This document shows positions 26,020 through 35,099 of a stretch of 64,000 nucleotides of DNA, one piece after another (the first letter of the stretch is position 1; every line of letters starts with the position of its first letter). The stretch is taken from assembly GCF_017086445.1 (NCBI RefSeq), contig NZ_CP070968.1, forward strand, positions 62,001-126,000, read 5' to 3'. Made by a program: the position numbers and the translations under genes. Below the pieces are notes generated by a model. The model was not told the origin of the DNA, ran no database searches, and saw only the letters and a list, made by a program, of their open reading frames with translations. This stretch comes from Brevundimonas fontaquae. Lineage in GTDB: Bacteria; Pseudomonadota; Alphaproteobacteria; Caulobacterales; Caulobacteraceae.

Positions 26020-27147
26020 ATGACCGACACCCTCGCCGCCCCCGCCTCGACCGCTTCCGTCAACAGCAAGATCCCCGTCACCGTCCTGACCGGCTATCTC
26101 GGCGCGGGCAAGACGACCCTGCTGAACCGGATCCTGACCGAGGACCACGGCAAGCGGTACGCCGTCATCGTCAACGAGTTCGGCGAGATCGGCATCGACA
26201 ACGACCTGGTGGTCGGCGCCGACGAGGACGTGTTCGAGATGAACAACGGCTGCGTCTGCTGCACGGTGCGCGGCGACCTGATCCGCGTGGTCGCCGGCCT
26301 TATGAAGCGCCAGCGTACCGGAAAGCCCGCCTTCGACGCCATCATCGTGGAAACGACGGGCCTGGCCGACCCCGGTCCGGTGGCCCAGACCTTCTTCGTG
26401 GACGAGGACGTCAAGGCCAAGACCCAGCTGGACAGCGTCACCACCCTGGTCGACGCCAAACACGTGATGGCGCGACTGGACGATTCCAGGGAGGCGCGCG
26501 AACAGGTGGCCTTCGCCGACCGGATCATCCTGAACAAGGTCGATCTGGCGACCGCTGACGAACTGGACGCGGTCGAGGCGCGTCTGCGGGCGCTGAACCC
26601 GCTGGCGCCCATCGTGCGGGCTGAGCGGTCAAACGTGCCGCTCGATCAGGTGCTGGGCCTGGGCGCCTTCGATCTGGAGCGGATCCTGGAGGTCAAGCCG
26701 GACTTCGTGAACCCGCCGCACGGCGCGGACGGCCATGTGCATGACGAGGCCTGCGGTCACGATCATGGGCATCATGACCATGATCACGGGCACGATAATC
26801 ATCACCACGATCACGATCATTCGCACGGCGCGCGAGGTCACGCCCACCAGGACGACATCAAGGGCATTTCCCTGTCGCTGGACCGGCCGCTGGACGGGAC
26901 GAAGTTCACCGCCTGGCTGGACAAGCTGTTGGGCGAGCAGGGTCAGAACATCCTGCGCGCCAAGGGCATCATCGACGTGAAGGGCGAGAATCGCCGCCTG
27001 GTCTTCCAGGCCGTGCACATGATCCTTGAGGGCGATCTGCAACGCGAATGGGGCGCCGCCGAACGCCGCTGGAGCCGCGCGGTCTTCATCGGCCGCGATC
27101 TGGACGAAGCCGCGCTGAAGGCCGGCTTCGAGGCCTGCGCCGCCTGA
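26020..27147 (+). CDS. CobW/YjiA-family metal-linked GTPase with His-rich insert
   Basis: COG0523 GTPase of 375 residues, a putative metal chaperone. The P-loop is [11 protein letters not shown] (25-35), followed by the metal-binding C78-X-C80-C81 motif (GCVCC), the Walker B-type EttG region and NKVD for guanine. Between the GTPase and the CobW C-terminal domain sits a 45-residue segment with more than twenty histidines, often alternating with Asp, typical of zinc- or nickel-handling members. A Zur regulator is encoded at 50.4 kb, but no Zur-like palindrome is evident before this gene. Confidence 0.93.
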   Translation: MTDTLAAPASTASVNSKIPVTVLTGYLGAGKTTLLNRILTEDHGKRYAVIVNEFGEIGIDNDLVVGADEDVFEMNNGCVCCTVRGDLIRVVAGLMKRQRTGKPAFDAIIVETTGLADPGPVAQTFFVDEDVKAKTQLDSVTTLVDAKHVMARLDDSREAREQVAFADRIILNKVDLATADELDAVEARLRALNPLAPIVRAERSNVPLDQVLGLGAFDLERILEVKPDFVNPPHGADGHVHDEACGHDHGHHDHDHGHDNHHHDHDHSHGARGHAHQDDIKGISLSLDRPLDGTKFTAWLDKLLGEQGQNILRAKGIIDVKGENRRLVFQAVHMILEGDLQREWGAAERRWSRAVFIGRDLDEAALKAGFEACAA

Positions 27148-27170
27148 TCTCAAAGGTGGACTGACAGACA

Positions 27171-27205
27171 AAAGGCCGGCGGAGCAATCCACCGGCCTTT
27201 TTCTT
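27171..27205. terminator. Bidirectional intrinsic terminator
   Basis: AAAGGCCGG and CCGGCCTTT (9 bp) flank a 12-base loop, followed by TTCTTT on the plus strand and preceded by an A-run. It separates the convergent CobW and deoxyhypusine-synthase-like genes and suits both directions. Confidence 0.85.
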
Positions 27206-27208
27206 TGT

Positions 27209-28264
27209 TCAGCCCTTCTCAAACAACTTGTTCCAGCGGCGCTTGTCGCGGGCCTTCCAGGCGCCGCGGTGGTAGGCGTCGGAGCCGATCAGGGGGACGA
27301 CGGTGGTGGCTTCGGCGAAAACCATCTGTTCGTGGGTGGTCTGGACCTTGCCCCAGGAGGCGGCTTCTTTCAGCGTGGACGACGAGCAGGCGCCGTCGCG
27401 GACGTCGGCGACGGTGATCTGAACCGCATAGCGGTGCATCTCGGCCTCGACACCTAGGATTTCGGCGCAGACGACCGTGTCCTGGGCGAAGTTCTTGGGC
27501 ACGCCGCCGCCGACCATGAACAGGCCGGTGACGCCGGCGGCGATCTTGATGTCGGTCAGTTCGCGGAAGTCGGCGATGGCGTCCAGCATCAGATAGGGCT
27601 GGCCGGCGGCGGCCCGTTCCTTCTGGTGCTTCACCAGACCAAAGCCGGCCGAGCTATCGACGAAGGCCGGGCAGAAGATCGGCACGCCCTGTTCATAGGC
27701 GGTCTGGATCAGCGAGCCGGGCTTTTTCGCATTACCCTCGCTCAGCCACTTGCCCATCTCCCAGATGAACTCGCGGCTGGAATAGCCGCGCGGCTCCAGC
27801 CGGTTGGCGATCTCCAGGATGGTGTGGTCGCAGGCCTGGAGTTCTTCCTCGTCGATATAGGTGTCGTAGATCCGGTCGATGTAGTTGTCGCGCAGGACGT
27901 TGTCGTCCACCTCGCCGGCCGCCTGATAGTGTTTGAAACCCAGGGCCTCGAAGAAATCCATGTCGACGATCGAGGCGCCGGTGGCGACCACGGCGTCGAC
28001 CATGCCGAACTTCACCATGTCGCGGTAGACGTGCATGCAGCCGCCGGCCGAGGTCGAACCGGCCAGGATCAGCCAGGGCGAGCAGTCCTTGTCCTCGATG
28101 GCCATCGAGAAGATGTCGGCGGCGCGGGCGGTGTCGCGCGACGAGAAGGACATCTTGCGCATCGAGTCGATGATCGGGCGCGCGTCGAAGCTCGTGATGT
28201 CGACGTGCTCGACGACATTCTGCAGCAGCTGGGCCTTGGTGTTCGATTGAACGGGAGCGTTCAT
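27209..28264 (-). CDS. Deoxyhypusine synthase-like polyamine enzyme
   Basis: A 351-residue member of the deoxyhypusine synthase family. Bacteria lack eIF5A, and such homologues are thought to make homospermidine or related polyamines by aminobutyl transfer. The lysine that carries the imine intermediate is conserved in EAASWGKV (K306), and NAD-binding segments such as LAGSTSAGG, VATGASIVD and VGGGVPKNF are present. I use the ATG at 28264; the frame is open slightly further. It is encoded next to and in the same direction as ornithine decarboxylase, separated by a palindromic repeat. The exact product is uncertain. Confidence 0.88.
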   Translation of the reverse strand: MNAPVQSNTKAQLLQNVVEHVDITSFDARPIIDSMRKMSFSSRDTARAADIFSMAIEDKDCSPWLILAGSTSAGGCMHVYRDMVKFGMVDAVVATGASIVDMDFFEALGFKHYQAAGEVDDNVLRDNYIDRIYDTYIDEEELQACDHTILEIANRLEPRGYSSREFIWEMGKWLSEGNAKKPGSLIQTAYEQGVPIFCPAFVDSSAGFGLVKHQKERAAAGQPYLMLDAIADFRELTDIKIAAGVTGLFMVGGGVPKNFAQDTVVCAEILGVEAEMHRYAVQITVADVRDGACSSSTLKEAASWGKVQTTHEQMVFAEATTVVPLIGSDAYHRGAWKARDKRRWNKLFEKG

Positions 28265-28359
28265 TTCGGCGGTTTCCCTGTGATTTGAGCGCCCGTCGAA
28301 CAAGCAGACGTGCCGGGACGGAGCGACCGACAGGACCGATAGACGCCCGACCTTCGGCC

Positions 28360-28459
28360 GTCACCCTCGGACTTGATCCGAGGGTCGGACGTTCCGCCGC
28401 GCGCTCCTCGAAAGGAAGACGCAGAGCGGCCGATCCTCGGGTCGAGCCCGAGGATGACG
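28360..28459. repeat. Inverted pair of hairpin repeats (BIME-like)
   Basis: Two hairpins lie in opposite orientation: ACCCTCGGA / TCCGAGGGT (28363-28385) and ATCCTCGGG / CCCGAGGAT (28433-28455). The 29-base units 28360-28388 and 28431-28459 are near-perfect reverse complements of each other (a few mismatches), with about 42 bases between them. This GTCATCCTCGGGCTTGA-type unit is a familiar dispersed repeat of alphaproteobacterial genomes. Confidence 0.8.
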
Positions 28460-28477
28460 GATTTCAGATGGCGCGTC

Positions 28478-29743
28478 CTACTTCCGGCGCGACTTGCGCT
28501 GACCGGCCTTACCCTTGGGGCGTGACAGGCGCACGACCTTGCGGGCGTTCTCTTCCGCCGTGGTGCGCACGGTGGGGATGGAACGCGGGGCCAGACCGTA
28601 CAGCGAGGCCATCGGGGCGTCCTCGACCGCGGCGATGTCGTGTTCGCCATAGCCGTTGAAGCCCGTCGACATGGCCACGCCGTAAGCTCCCAGCATGCCG
28701 ATCTCGATGAAGTCGCCTTCGCGCACATCGGCCGGCAGCCAGAAGGGCCCCGGCATATGGTCGATGGAATCGCAGGTCGGGCCGTAGAACTGGAAGGCCT
28801 TCAGCTCGCCCGCGCTTTCGCCGTCCCGGATCAGCTTGGTCGGGAAAGGCCAGCGCGAATGGGTCGCGTCGAACAGCGAGCCGTAGGAGCCGTCGTTCAG
28901 ATACAGGGCGTCGCCCTTGCGCAGATCGACACGGGCCAGGATCGACGAGGATTCGGCGACCAGCGCCCGGCCGGGCTCGCACCACAGCTCGGTCGTTTCC
29001 GACACCGGCATCTCGTTGAAGCCGCGATGGATGGCGTCGGCGTATTCGCTCATGTCCGGCGGGACCATGCCCGGATAGACGGACGGGAAGCCGCCGCCGA
29101 CATCGACGATATCGACGATCACGCCAGCACGGCTGATCGACCGGCCGACCTGGGCCATGGCGGCCTGATAGGCGGTCGGGCGCATGCACTGGCTGCCAAC
29201 GTGGAAGGAAACGCCCATCAGGCCGTCCTTGACCGCCTGGCGCGTGGCCATCAGCAGGGCCGGCGCCTGATCCGACGACACGCCGAACTTGCCAGACAGC
29301 GTATAGGCGGCGCCGTCGGCCGAGACAGCCATGCGCACGATCAGGTTCAGGTCGTCCGCGCCGCCGGTGGCGTCGAGGATCTTGTTCAGCTCGTCGATGC
29401 AGTCGAGCGAGAAGGTGCGCACGCCGTGATCGAAATAGGCCTTGGTGATTGCAGAGCGGCTCTTGACCGGGTGCATGAAGGCCAGGCGCACGTCATGGCT
29501 GACCGAGCGAACCAGCTCGATCTCGGCGATGGACGCCACGTCGAAGCCGCGAACGCCGGCCTCGATCAGGGTTTCGACGACCCAGCGCGAAGGGTTGGCC
29601 TTCACAGCGTAGAAGACGTCGGCCTTTAGATTATCCTGGAACCAGCGCGCCGCTACGGAAACCGAACGCGGCCGCACGAGGGCGACGGGACGTTCAGGGG
29701 ACCGCTCACGGACCAGGTCCAGGGGAAGCTGATACGTGCGCAA
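28478..29743 (-). CDS. Ornithine decarboxylase (PLP-dependent, alanine racemase fold)
   Basis: Makes putrescine from ornithine. The 421-residue group IV decarboxylase has the PLP lysine in FYAVKANPS (K48), the HVGSQC and GGGFPSVYPG phosphate-binding loops, EPGR, and the active-site cysteine in GPTCDSID. The start is a TTG at 29743 with AGGGGG 8-9 bases upstream; no ATG fits. A Lys/Arg-rich tail ends the protein. The gene begins a polyamine cluster with the deoxyhypusine-synthase-like gene and is preceded by a candidate structured leader. Lysine as an alternative substrate cannot be excluded. Confidence 0.92.
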   Translation of the reverse strand: MRTYQLPLDLVRERSPERPVALVRPRSVSVAARWFQDNLKADVFYAVKANPSRWVVETLIEAGVRGFDVASIAEIELVRSVSHDVRLAFMHPVKSRSAITKAYFDHGVRTFSLDCIDELNKILDATGGADDLNLIVRMAVSADGAAYTLSGKFGVSSDQAPALLMATRQAVKDGLMGVSFHVGSQCMRPTAYQAAMAQVGRSISRAGVIVDIVDVGGGFPSVYPGMVPPDMSEYADAIHRGFNEMPVSETTELWCEPGRALVAESSSILARVDLRKGDALYLNDGSYGSLFDATHSRWPFPTKLIRDGESAGELKAFQFYGPTCDSIDHMPGPFWLPADVREGDFIEIGMLGAYGVAMSTGFNGYGEHDIAAVEDAPMASLYGLAPRSIPTVRTTAEENARKVVRLSRPKGKAGQRKSRRK

Positions 29744-29773
29744 TTCACGTAACCCCCTGCTAATTGTTAAACC

Positions 29774-29908
29774 CAGACCGGCGTTAGCGGCGCAGACAGG
29801 ACCTACGGGGTCCGCCGGAGAGCGCGATATGGGGACGCGCGACTGTCATGTAAAGAGGTTTTTTCGTGGCGGGGCCTAGGTTTGGTTGTCACAAATCCGG
29901 TCTGCGCC
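29774..29908 (-). promoter_or_regulatory. Candidate structured leader of ornithine decarboxylase
   Basis: On the gene's strand, GGCGCAGACCGG (29908-29897) can pair either with GTCTGCGCC (29797-29789, 9 bp) or with CCGGTCTG (29781-29774, 8 bp), but not with both. A hairpin GGACC-N5-GGTCC (29813-29799) sits just before the two competing partners. Rival pairings ahead of an ornithine decarboxylase recall the alphaproteobacterial speF leader class. No covariance search could be run, and the transcription start is unknown. Confidence 0.4.
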
Positions 29909-29972
29909 CTCCACGACACGATCCAACGGCAACCTTGACCTTTCTATGCCGTTGCCATGGTCGGAGGGTTTC

Positions 29973-31202
29973 ATGAACCGATGGCTGTTCTTTTGGCGCA
30001 AGATGCAGCGTCAGCTGTGGGTGCGCGCCACGGCCTATGCCGCCGCAGGCGTCGCCGCAGCCTTGCTGGCCGCCGCCCTTGCCCCCTGGGTCCCGCAGGA
30101 GATGGCCGAGCGTCTGGGCGGCGAGTCTGTGGAATCGATTCTGACGATCCTGGCGTCCAGCCTGCTGGGCGTGGCGACCTTTTCGGTCGGCGCCATGGTC
30201 ACGGCCTATACGTCGGTGTCGTCGGCGGCGAGTCCGCGTGTGGCGGCCCTGGTCACCAGCGATGACGAGACCCAGAAGTCGCTGGCGACCTTCGTCGGCG
30301 CCTTTCTCTACGCCATCGTCGCCGTCACCGCGATCAACGCCCACTATTACGGCCAGAACGGCCGCGCGATCCTGTTCCTGATCAGCCTGGCCATGGTGGG
30401 TCTCGTGGCGTTTCGCCTCCTGGCCTGGATCAACCGTCTGTCCAGCCTGGCGCGGGTCGGTCACATGATCGATCTGGTGGAGGACAGGGCGCGCGAGGCG
30501 TTGGAGCAGCGACGCGACAATCCGTTTCTGGGCGGGCGAGCAGGCCGTCTTGAAAACGGCGCAGAGGTGACGGCGCCGGAAACCGGCTATGTTCAGAACG
30601 TCGATCCCGACCGCCTCCAGGCCATGGCCGAGAAACGGGACTGCCAGGTCGAGGTGGTCGCTGCGCCGGGCTCCTTCGTGCGACGCGGCGAGGTCCTCGC
30701 CAGGGTCAGCCTGCCGGCCTGCGACAAAGAGGCCCAGGACGCCTTCTGCTCCGCCTTCGCGCTCGGAGACTCGCGCTCCTATGATCAGGACCCGCGCTTC
30801 GGCCTGATCGTTCTGGGCGAGATCGCCGCCAAGGCCCTGTCCCCCGGCGTCAACGATCCCGGAACGGCCATTCAGGTGGTGTCGACCGGCGTGAGGCTTC
30901 TGGATATCTGGGCCGGCGAGCGTGACGAACACGAGGGCGGCGTCTCGCGCGATCGTTTGATGGTGCCTGGCATCTCGCACGCCGATCTGCTCGACGACGT
31001 GTTCGGCCCGGTCGCCCGCTATGGCGCTGGCGACGTCGCGGTCGCCATCAGGCTGCAAAAGGGCCTGAGAACGCTGGCCTCGATCCCCTCCCTGACCGCG
31101 CCGGTGCGGATCATCGCCGATCAGGCGCTGGAGCGGTCGCGCGTCGCCATGCCGATTCCGGCGGACTACGCCCGGGTGAAGGGTGCGGCGGAAGGCGTCT
31201 GA
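29973..31202 (+). CDS. DUF2254 membrane protein
   Basis: Predicted inner-membrane protein of 409 residues and unknown function. Four N-terminal membrane segments (within about 1-150) include VGVATFSVGAMVTAYTSVSSAASPR-like sequence, the family signature; a large cytoplasmic C-terminal half follows, with GEIAAKALSPGVNDPGTA. The start at 29973 has GGAGGG 5-10 bases upstream; an open frame extends back to 29886. It diverges from the ornithine decarboxylase gene. Confidence 0.88.
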   Translation: MNRWLFFWRKMQRQLWVRATAYAAAGVAAALLAAALAPWVPQEMAERLGGESVESILTILASSLLGVATFSVGAMVTAYTSVSSAASPRVAALVTSDDETQKSLATFVGAFLYAIVAVTAINAHYYGQNGRAILFLISLAMVGLVAFRLLAWINRLSSLARVGHMIDLVEDRAREALEQRRDNPFLGGRAGRLENGAEVTAPETGYVQNVDPDRLQAMAEKRDCQVEVVAAPGSFVRRGEVLARVSLPACDKEAQDAFCSAFALGDSRSYDQDPRFGLIVLGEIAAKALSPGVNDPGTAIQVVSTGVRLLDIWAGERDEHEGGVSRDRLMVPGISHADLLDDVFGPVARYGAGDVAVAIRLQKGLRTLASIPSLTAPVRIIADQALERSRVAMPIPADYARVKGAAEGV

Positions 31203-31308
31203 AGCGCTCAGGTCTGGACGAGATTGCGCCCGACGTGCGATTAGGACTTGCCCGAGCGCGATTTCAGCTTATTGCGGCGCCCCTTCGCCATAGCCTCCTA
31301 GCGAGTTC

Positions 31309-32118
31309 ATGAGTTCATCCGCAGCCGCCGCCGCCCCTGGGCTAGTCCTGGCGCGTGACGTGTCGAAGACCTTCGGATCGCGAAAGGCGCTGGACGGCGT
31401 CTCGATTTCCGTGGCCTCCGGCGAAATGGTCGCCCTGATCGGTCCGTCCGGTTCGGGCAAGTCCACCCTGCTCCGCTCCATCACCGGCCTGCAGTCGATC
31501 GACGCCGGCGCCGGCACCATCCAGGTGTTCGGCGAGACCGTGCAGAAGGACGGCCGCGTCACCGGCGCCGTGCGCAAGGCGCGCAGCAAGCTGGGCATGA
31601 TCTTCCAGCAGTTCAATCTTGTCGGGCGACTGAGCCTGTTCTCCAACGTCATGCTGGGCGCGCTGGGCCGTCTGCCCGGATGGAAGGGTCTGCTGGGCCT
31701 GTGGCCCCAGGCGGACAAGGACAAGGCCATGGCGGCCCTGCACCGGGTCGGCGTCAGCGACTACGCCGCCCAGCGCGCCAACACCCTGTCCGGCGGCCAA
31801 CAGCAGCGCGGCGCCATCGCCCGCGCCATCGTGCAGGGCGCCAAGGCCATTCTGGCCGACGAACCCGTCGCCTCGCTGGACCCGGTGTCCGCCCGTAAGG
31901 TCATGGAACTGCTGGTCGAGTTGAACAAACGCGACGGCATGGGTGTGATCGTCACCCTGCACCAGGTCGACTACGCCATCCGCTACTGCGACCGCGTCAT
32001 CGCCCTGCAAGGCGGCAAGATCGTCTATGACGGCCCGTCCACGGCGCTGGACCAAAAGCGCCTGATCGAAATCTACGGTCCCGAGTTCGAGGACGCGTTC
32101 TGGGAGACCAAGGCATGA
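31309..32118 (+). CDS. phnC: Phosphonate/phosphite-type ABC transporter ATPase PhnC
   Basis: ATPase of an importer for phosphonates or other oxyanions. The 269-residue protein has Walker A GPSGSGKST, the Q-loop, the signature LSGGQQQR, Walker B AILADEPVASLD and a switch histidine in TLHQVD. It starts an operon phnC-phnD-phnE with 4-bp overlaps. No C-P lyase genes are nearby, so the natural substrate may be a phosphonate used elsewhere, phosphite or phosphate. Confidence 0.94.
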   Translation: MSSSAAAAAPGLVLARDVSKTFGSRKALDGVSISVASGEMVALIGPSGSGKSTLLRSITGLQSIDAGAGTIQVFGETVQKDGRVTGAVRKARSKLGMIFQQFNLVGRLSLFSNVMLGALGRLPGWKGLLGLWPQADKDKAMAALHRVGVSDYAAQRANTLSGGQQQRGAIARAIVQGAKAILADEPVASLDPVSARKVMELLVELNKRDGMGVIVTLHQVDYAIRYCDRVIALQGGKIVYDGPSTALDQKRLIEIYGPEFEDAFWETKA

Positions 32119-33131
32119 GCCTGTCGCGCATTTCCCCCACCCGCCGTCTAATCGCTGCGGCCGGCGCCGCCGTCATGATCCTGGGCCTGGCGGCCTGCGG
32201 CGGCGGCGAGGACAAGAAGGCTGCGGGGGGCGCGCCCAGCGAGATCACCTTCTCGATCCTGTCCGCCGAAGGCCAGGCCTCGGCCGGCCCGCTGTGGCAG
32301 CCGCTGCTGGACGACATGTCCAAGGCCATCGGCGTGCCGGTGAAGCCCTATTTCGGTTCGAACTACACCGTCCTGGTCGAGGCCATGCGCGGCAACCACA
32401 CCCAGGTGGGTTGGTTCTCGGCCAAGCCTGAGGTCGAGGCCATCGATCGCGCCAAGGCCGAGGTCATCGCCCGCACCGTCAACCGCGAGGGTCTGGACAG
32501 CTATCAGTCCACCCTGATCGTCAAGAAGGGATCGGGCATCACGCTCGATCAGGTCATGGCGTGCGGCAAGAAGTACAACTTCGGCATCGGCGACGCCCAG
32601 TCGACGTCGGGCACCCTGGCTCCGCTGACCTTCCTGTTCAATCCGCGTGGCGTGGTCCCCAGCCAGTGCTTCAAGACCGTGCGCTCGGCTAACCACCAGG
32701 CCAACGCCTTCGGCGTGGCGACCGGCGTGATCGACGTGGCGACCTCCAACAGCGTGAACACCATCTTCATGCGCAAGGAAAACCCGCAACTGGCCGGCCA
32801 GATCGAGGAAATCTGGACCTCGCCGCCCATCCCCGAGAGCGGCATCGTCGTGCGCGAGGACCTGGATCCGGCGCTGAAGGAAAAGATCCGCAGCTTCTTC
32901 CTGACCTATGGCCAGGGCGAAGGCGCCGAGGCCGAGCGTCAGCGCAAAATCCTGGCGGACCTGGAATATTCCCGCTTCACCGCCGCTGACGACAGCTATC
33001 TGGACCCGATCCGCGAGATGATCGCCGACCAGAAGCTGGGCGAGGCCCGCGCCAAGGGCGATACGGCCGCCGCCGCCGCCGCCGAGCGCGAGCTTCAACG
33101 CCTGCGCAGCCTGCGTGAGGTCCGGCCTTGA
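32115..33131 (+). CDS. phnD: Phosphonate-type ABC transporter binding lipoprotein PhnD
   Basis: Periplasmic substrate-binding protein of 338 residues. The signal peptide ends in a lipobox LAAC (about residues 26-29), so it is anchored as a lipoprotein. The family blocks EITFSILSAEGQASAGPLW, GNHTQVGWFSAKPE and GDAQSTSGTL are present, the last contributing to phosphonate binding in homologues. The C-terminus is a long Ala/Glu/Arg-rich helix. It overlaps phnC and phnE by 4 bp each. Confidence 0.93.
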   Translation: MSLSRISPTRRLIAAAGAAVMILGLAACGGGEDKKAAGGAPSEITFSILSAEGQASAGPLWQPLLDDMSKAIGVPVKPYFGSNYTVLVEAMRGNHTQVGWFSAKPEVEAIDRAKAEVIARTVNREGLDSYQSTLIVKKGSGITLDQVMACGKKYNFGIGDAQSTSGTLAPLTFLFNPRGVVPSQCFKTVRSANHQANAFGVATGVIDVATSNSVNTIFMRKENPQLAGQIEEIWTSPPIPESGIVVREDLDPALKEKIRSFFLTYGQGEGAEAERQRKILADLEYSRFTAADDSYLDPIREMIADQKLGEARAKGDTAAAAAAERELQRLRSLREVRP

Positions 33132-33940
33132 CCGCAGTCGCGTCTACCGCCGTCGCGATTCCGGCGGCGCCCAAGAAGTCCGCCCTCGCCTGGGTCGCCG
33201 ACGTCCTCGTCTGGGGCGGCGTCGCCGCCGTCCTGCTGTACAGCATCGACGCCGTCGATCTGGGCAACATCTCGCGTCTGTTCGCCGGCAACGACAGCAC
33301 CCAGCTGTTCGTCCACGACCTGCTGCGTCCCGACTTCAGCGACTGGAAGATGTTCGTCGCCAAGATGTGGGAGACGGTGCAGATCGCCCTATGGGGCACC
33401 TTCCTGGCCGTGATCCTGGGTATTCCGCTGGGTCTGGCGGCGGCGCGCAACATCGCGCCCGTCTGGGTCGTGACGCCGGTGCGCTGGATCATGAACCTGC
33501 TGCGTTCGGTGCCGGATTTGGTGATCGGCCTGCTGTTCGTCACCGCCGTGGGCCTGGGGCCTCTGGCGGGTGTTCTGGCCATCACCCTGAATACGGCCGG
33601 GGTTCTGGCCAAGCTGTTCTCGGAAGCGGTCGAGTCGATCGACAAGGGTCCGGTCGAGGGCGTGCGCGCCACCGGCGCCGGCAAGCTGCACGAGATCGTC
33701 TGGGGCGTCCTGCCTCAGGTCGCGCCGCTGTGGACCTCGTTCGCCCTGTACCGTTTCGAATCCAACAGCCGGTCCGCGACAGTGCTGGGTCTGATCGGCG
33801 CGGGCGGCATCGGCCAGGTGCTGTTCGACAGCATGAACGCGTTCGATTTCCGCGCCGTCTCGGCCATCGTCATCGTCGTCGTCGTCGCCGTGACCCTGAT
33901 CGACACCCTGTCGCAGGTGATGCGCCGCCGCCTGCTGTAG
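33128..33940 (+). CDS. phnE: Phosphonate-type ABC transporter permease PhnE
   Basis: Single permease of the PhnCDE importer, 270 residues with about six hydrophobic segments. The EAA-like loop reads EGVRATGAGKLHEIVWGVLPQ. The start is a TTG overlapping the phnD stop (TTGA), consistent with tight coupling. LRSVPDLVIGLLFV is typical of PhnE. Confidence 0.93.
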   Translation: MTAVASTAVAIPAAPKKSALAWVADVLVWGGVAAVLLYSIDAVDLGNISRLFAGNDSTQLFVHDLLRPDFSDWKMFVAKMWETVQIALWGTFLAVILGIPLGLAAARNIAPVWVVTPVRWIMNLLRSVPDLVIGLLFVTAVGLGPLAGVLAITLNTAGVLAKLFSEAVESIDKGPVEGVRATGAGKLHEIVWGVLPQVAPLWTSFALYRFESNSRSATVLGLIGAGGIGQVLFDSMNAFDFRAVSAIVIVVVVAVTLIDTLSQVMRRRLL

Positions 33941-33975
33941 CGGCGGCGGTCCCTTTCGCGGGCCCATTCTCGGGA

Positions 33976-33993
33976 CTGTCATAATCCTCTGCT
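33976..33993 (+). promoter_or_regulatory. Pho-box-like site before pstS
   Basis: CTGTCAT (33976-33982) is an exact first half of the PhoB consensus, followed after 4 bases by CTCTGCT (33987-33993), which matches the second half at 4 of 7 positions. It lies 39 bases before the pstS start. Just downstream, AGCATCG-N6-CGATGCT (33997-34016) forms a perfect 7-bp hairpin directly before the ribosome binding sequence. Confidence 0.55.
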
Positions 33994-34031
33994 CTAAGCA
34001 TCGCGAAATCGATGCTCAGGGAGAGCCTTGG

Positions 34032-35099
34032 ATGATCCGCACACTGAAACTGGCGGCTTCGGCCGCCGCCCTTCTGGCCCTGGCGGCCTGTGGCGACAAC
34101 GGCGGGGGCGGCTCCGCCTCCGGCGCGCGTTCCGGCATCTGGGCGGCCGGTTCGTCGACCGTCTTCCCCTTCGCCACGCGGGTCGCCGAGACCTTCGCGC
34201 GCGGTTCGGGCGGCGCGGCGCCGCGCGTCGAATCGCTGGGCACCGGCGGCGGCATCCAGGCCTTCTGCCAGGGCGTCGGCCCGACCACTCCGGACATCGC
34301 CAACGCCTCGCGTCAGATGAAGCAGTCCGAGTTCGACCTGTGCGCCAAGAACGGCGTCACCGACATCGTCGAGATCAAGATCGGCTTCGACGGCATCGTC
34401 ATCGCCACGGCCCGTAACGGCAACGGCTTCAACTTCGAACTGAACGACCTGTACGAGGGCCTGGCCAAGGAAGTGCCGGGCGCCAACGGTCAGTTCGTCC
34501 CCAATCCGGCCAAGACCTGGAACCAGGTCAACGCCGGCCTGCCGAACCAGCGCATCCAGGTCTATGGCCCGCCGCCCACCTCGGGCACGCGCGACGCCTT
34601 CTTGGAGCTGGGCATGACGCCGGGCGCCAAGCTGGTGCCGGCCGTCAAGGCGATCGAAGGCGACAAGGACCGGTTCGAAGCCATCGCCCACACCCTGCGC
34701 GAGGACGGCGCCTGGATCGATTCCGGCGAGAACGACAACGCCATCGTCCAGACCCTGACCCGCACGCCAGGCTCGCTGGGCGTGTTCGGCTATTCGTTCC
34801 TGGAGCAGAACCTGGACACGGTGAAGGCCGAGACCATCGACGGCGTCGCCCCGACCGCCGACACCATCGCCAGCGGTGAATACCCGCTGTCGCGCAGCCT
34901 CTACATCTATGTGAAGAAGGCCCATATCGGCGTCATTCCGGGCCTGCAGCAGTTCGTGCAGGAGTTCCTGTCGGAAGGCGCCGCCGGCAAGGGCGGCTAT
35001 CTGGCCGACCGCGGCCTGATCCCGCTGCCGGAAGACCAATTGCTGGCTCAGCGCGCGACCATCGCCGCCATGACGCCGATGGCCCGCCCCGCCAAGTAA
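34032..35099 (+). CDS. pstS: Phosphate-binding lipoprotein PstS
   Basis: High-affinity phosphate-binding protein of the Pst importer, 355 residues. The signal peptide ends with the lipobox LAAC (about 17-20). Phosphate-binding loops are recognisable in AAGSSTVFPFA, TGGGIQAFCQG, NASRQMK and TSGTRDAF. pstC, pstA, pstB and phoU are not in the window, so this is a solitary pstS. A Pho-box-like site upstream points to PhoB control. Confidence 0.93.
   Translation: MIRTLKLAASAAALLALAACGDNGGGGSASGARSGIWAAGSSTVFPFATRVAETFARGSGGAAPRVESLGTGGGIQAFCQGVGPTTPDIANASRQMKQSEFDLCAKNGVTDIVEIKIGFDGIVIATARNGNGFNFELNDLYEGLAKEVPGANGQFVPNPAKTWNQVNAGLPNQRIQVYGPPPTSGTRDAFLELGMTPGAKLVPAVKAIEGDKDRFEAIAHTLREDGAWIDSGENDNAIVQTLTRTPGSLGVFGYSFLEQNLDTVKAETIDGVAPTADTIASGEYPLSRSLYIYVKKAHIGVIPGLQQFVQEFLSEGAAGKGGYLADRGLIPLPEDQLLAQRATIAAMTPMARPAK

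Noticed and set aside
31203..31308. Pho box before phnC
   Set aside because: No CTGTCAT-like half-sites were found; only the site before pstS is credible.
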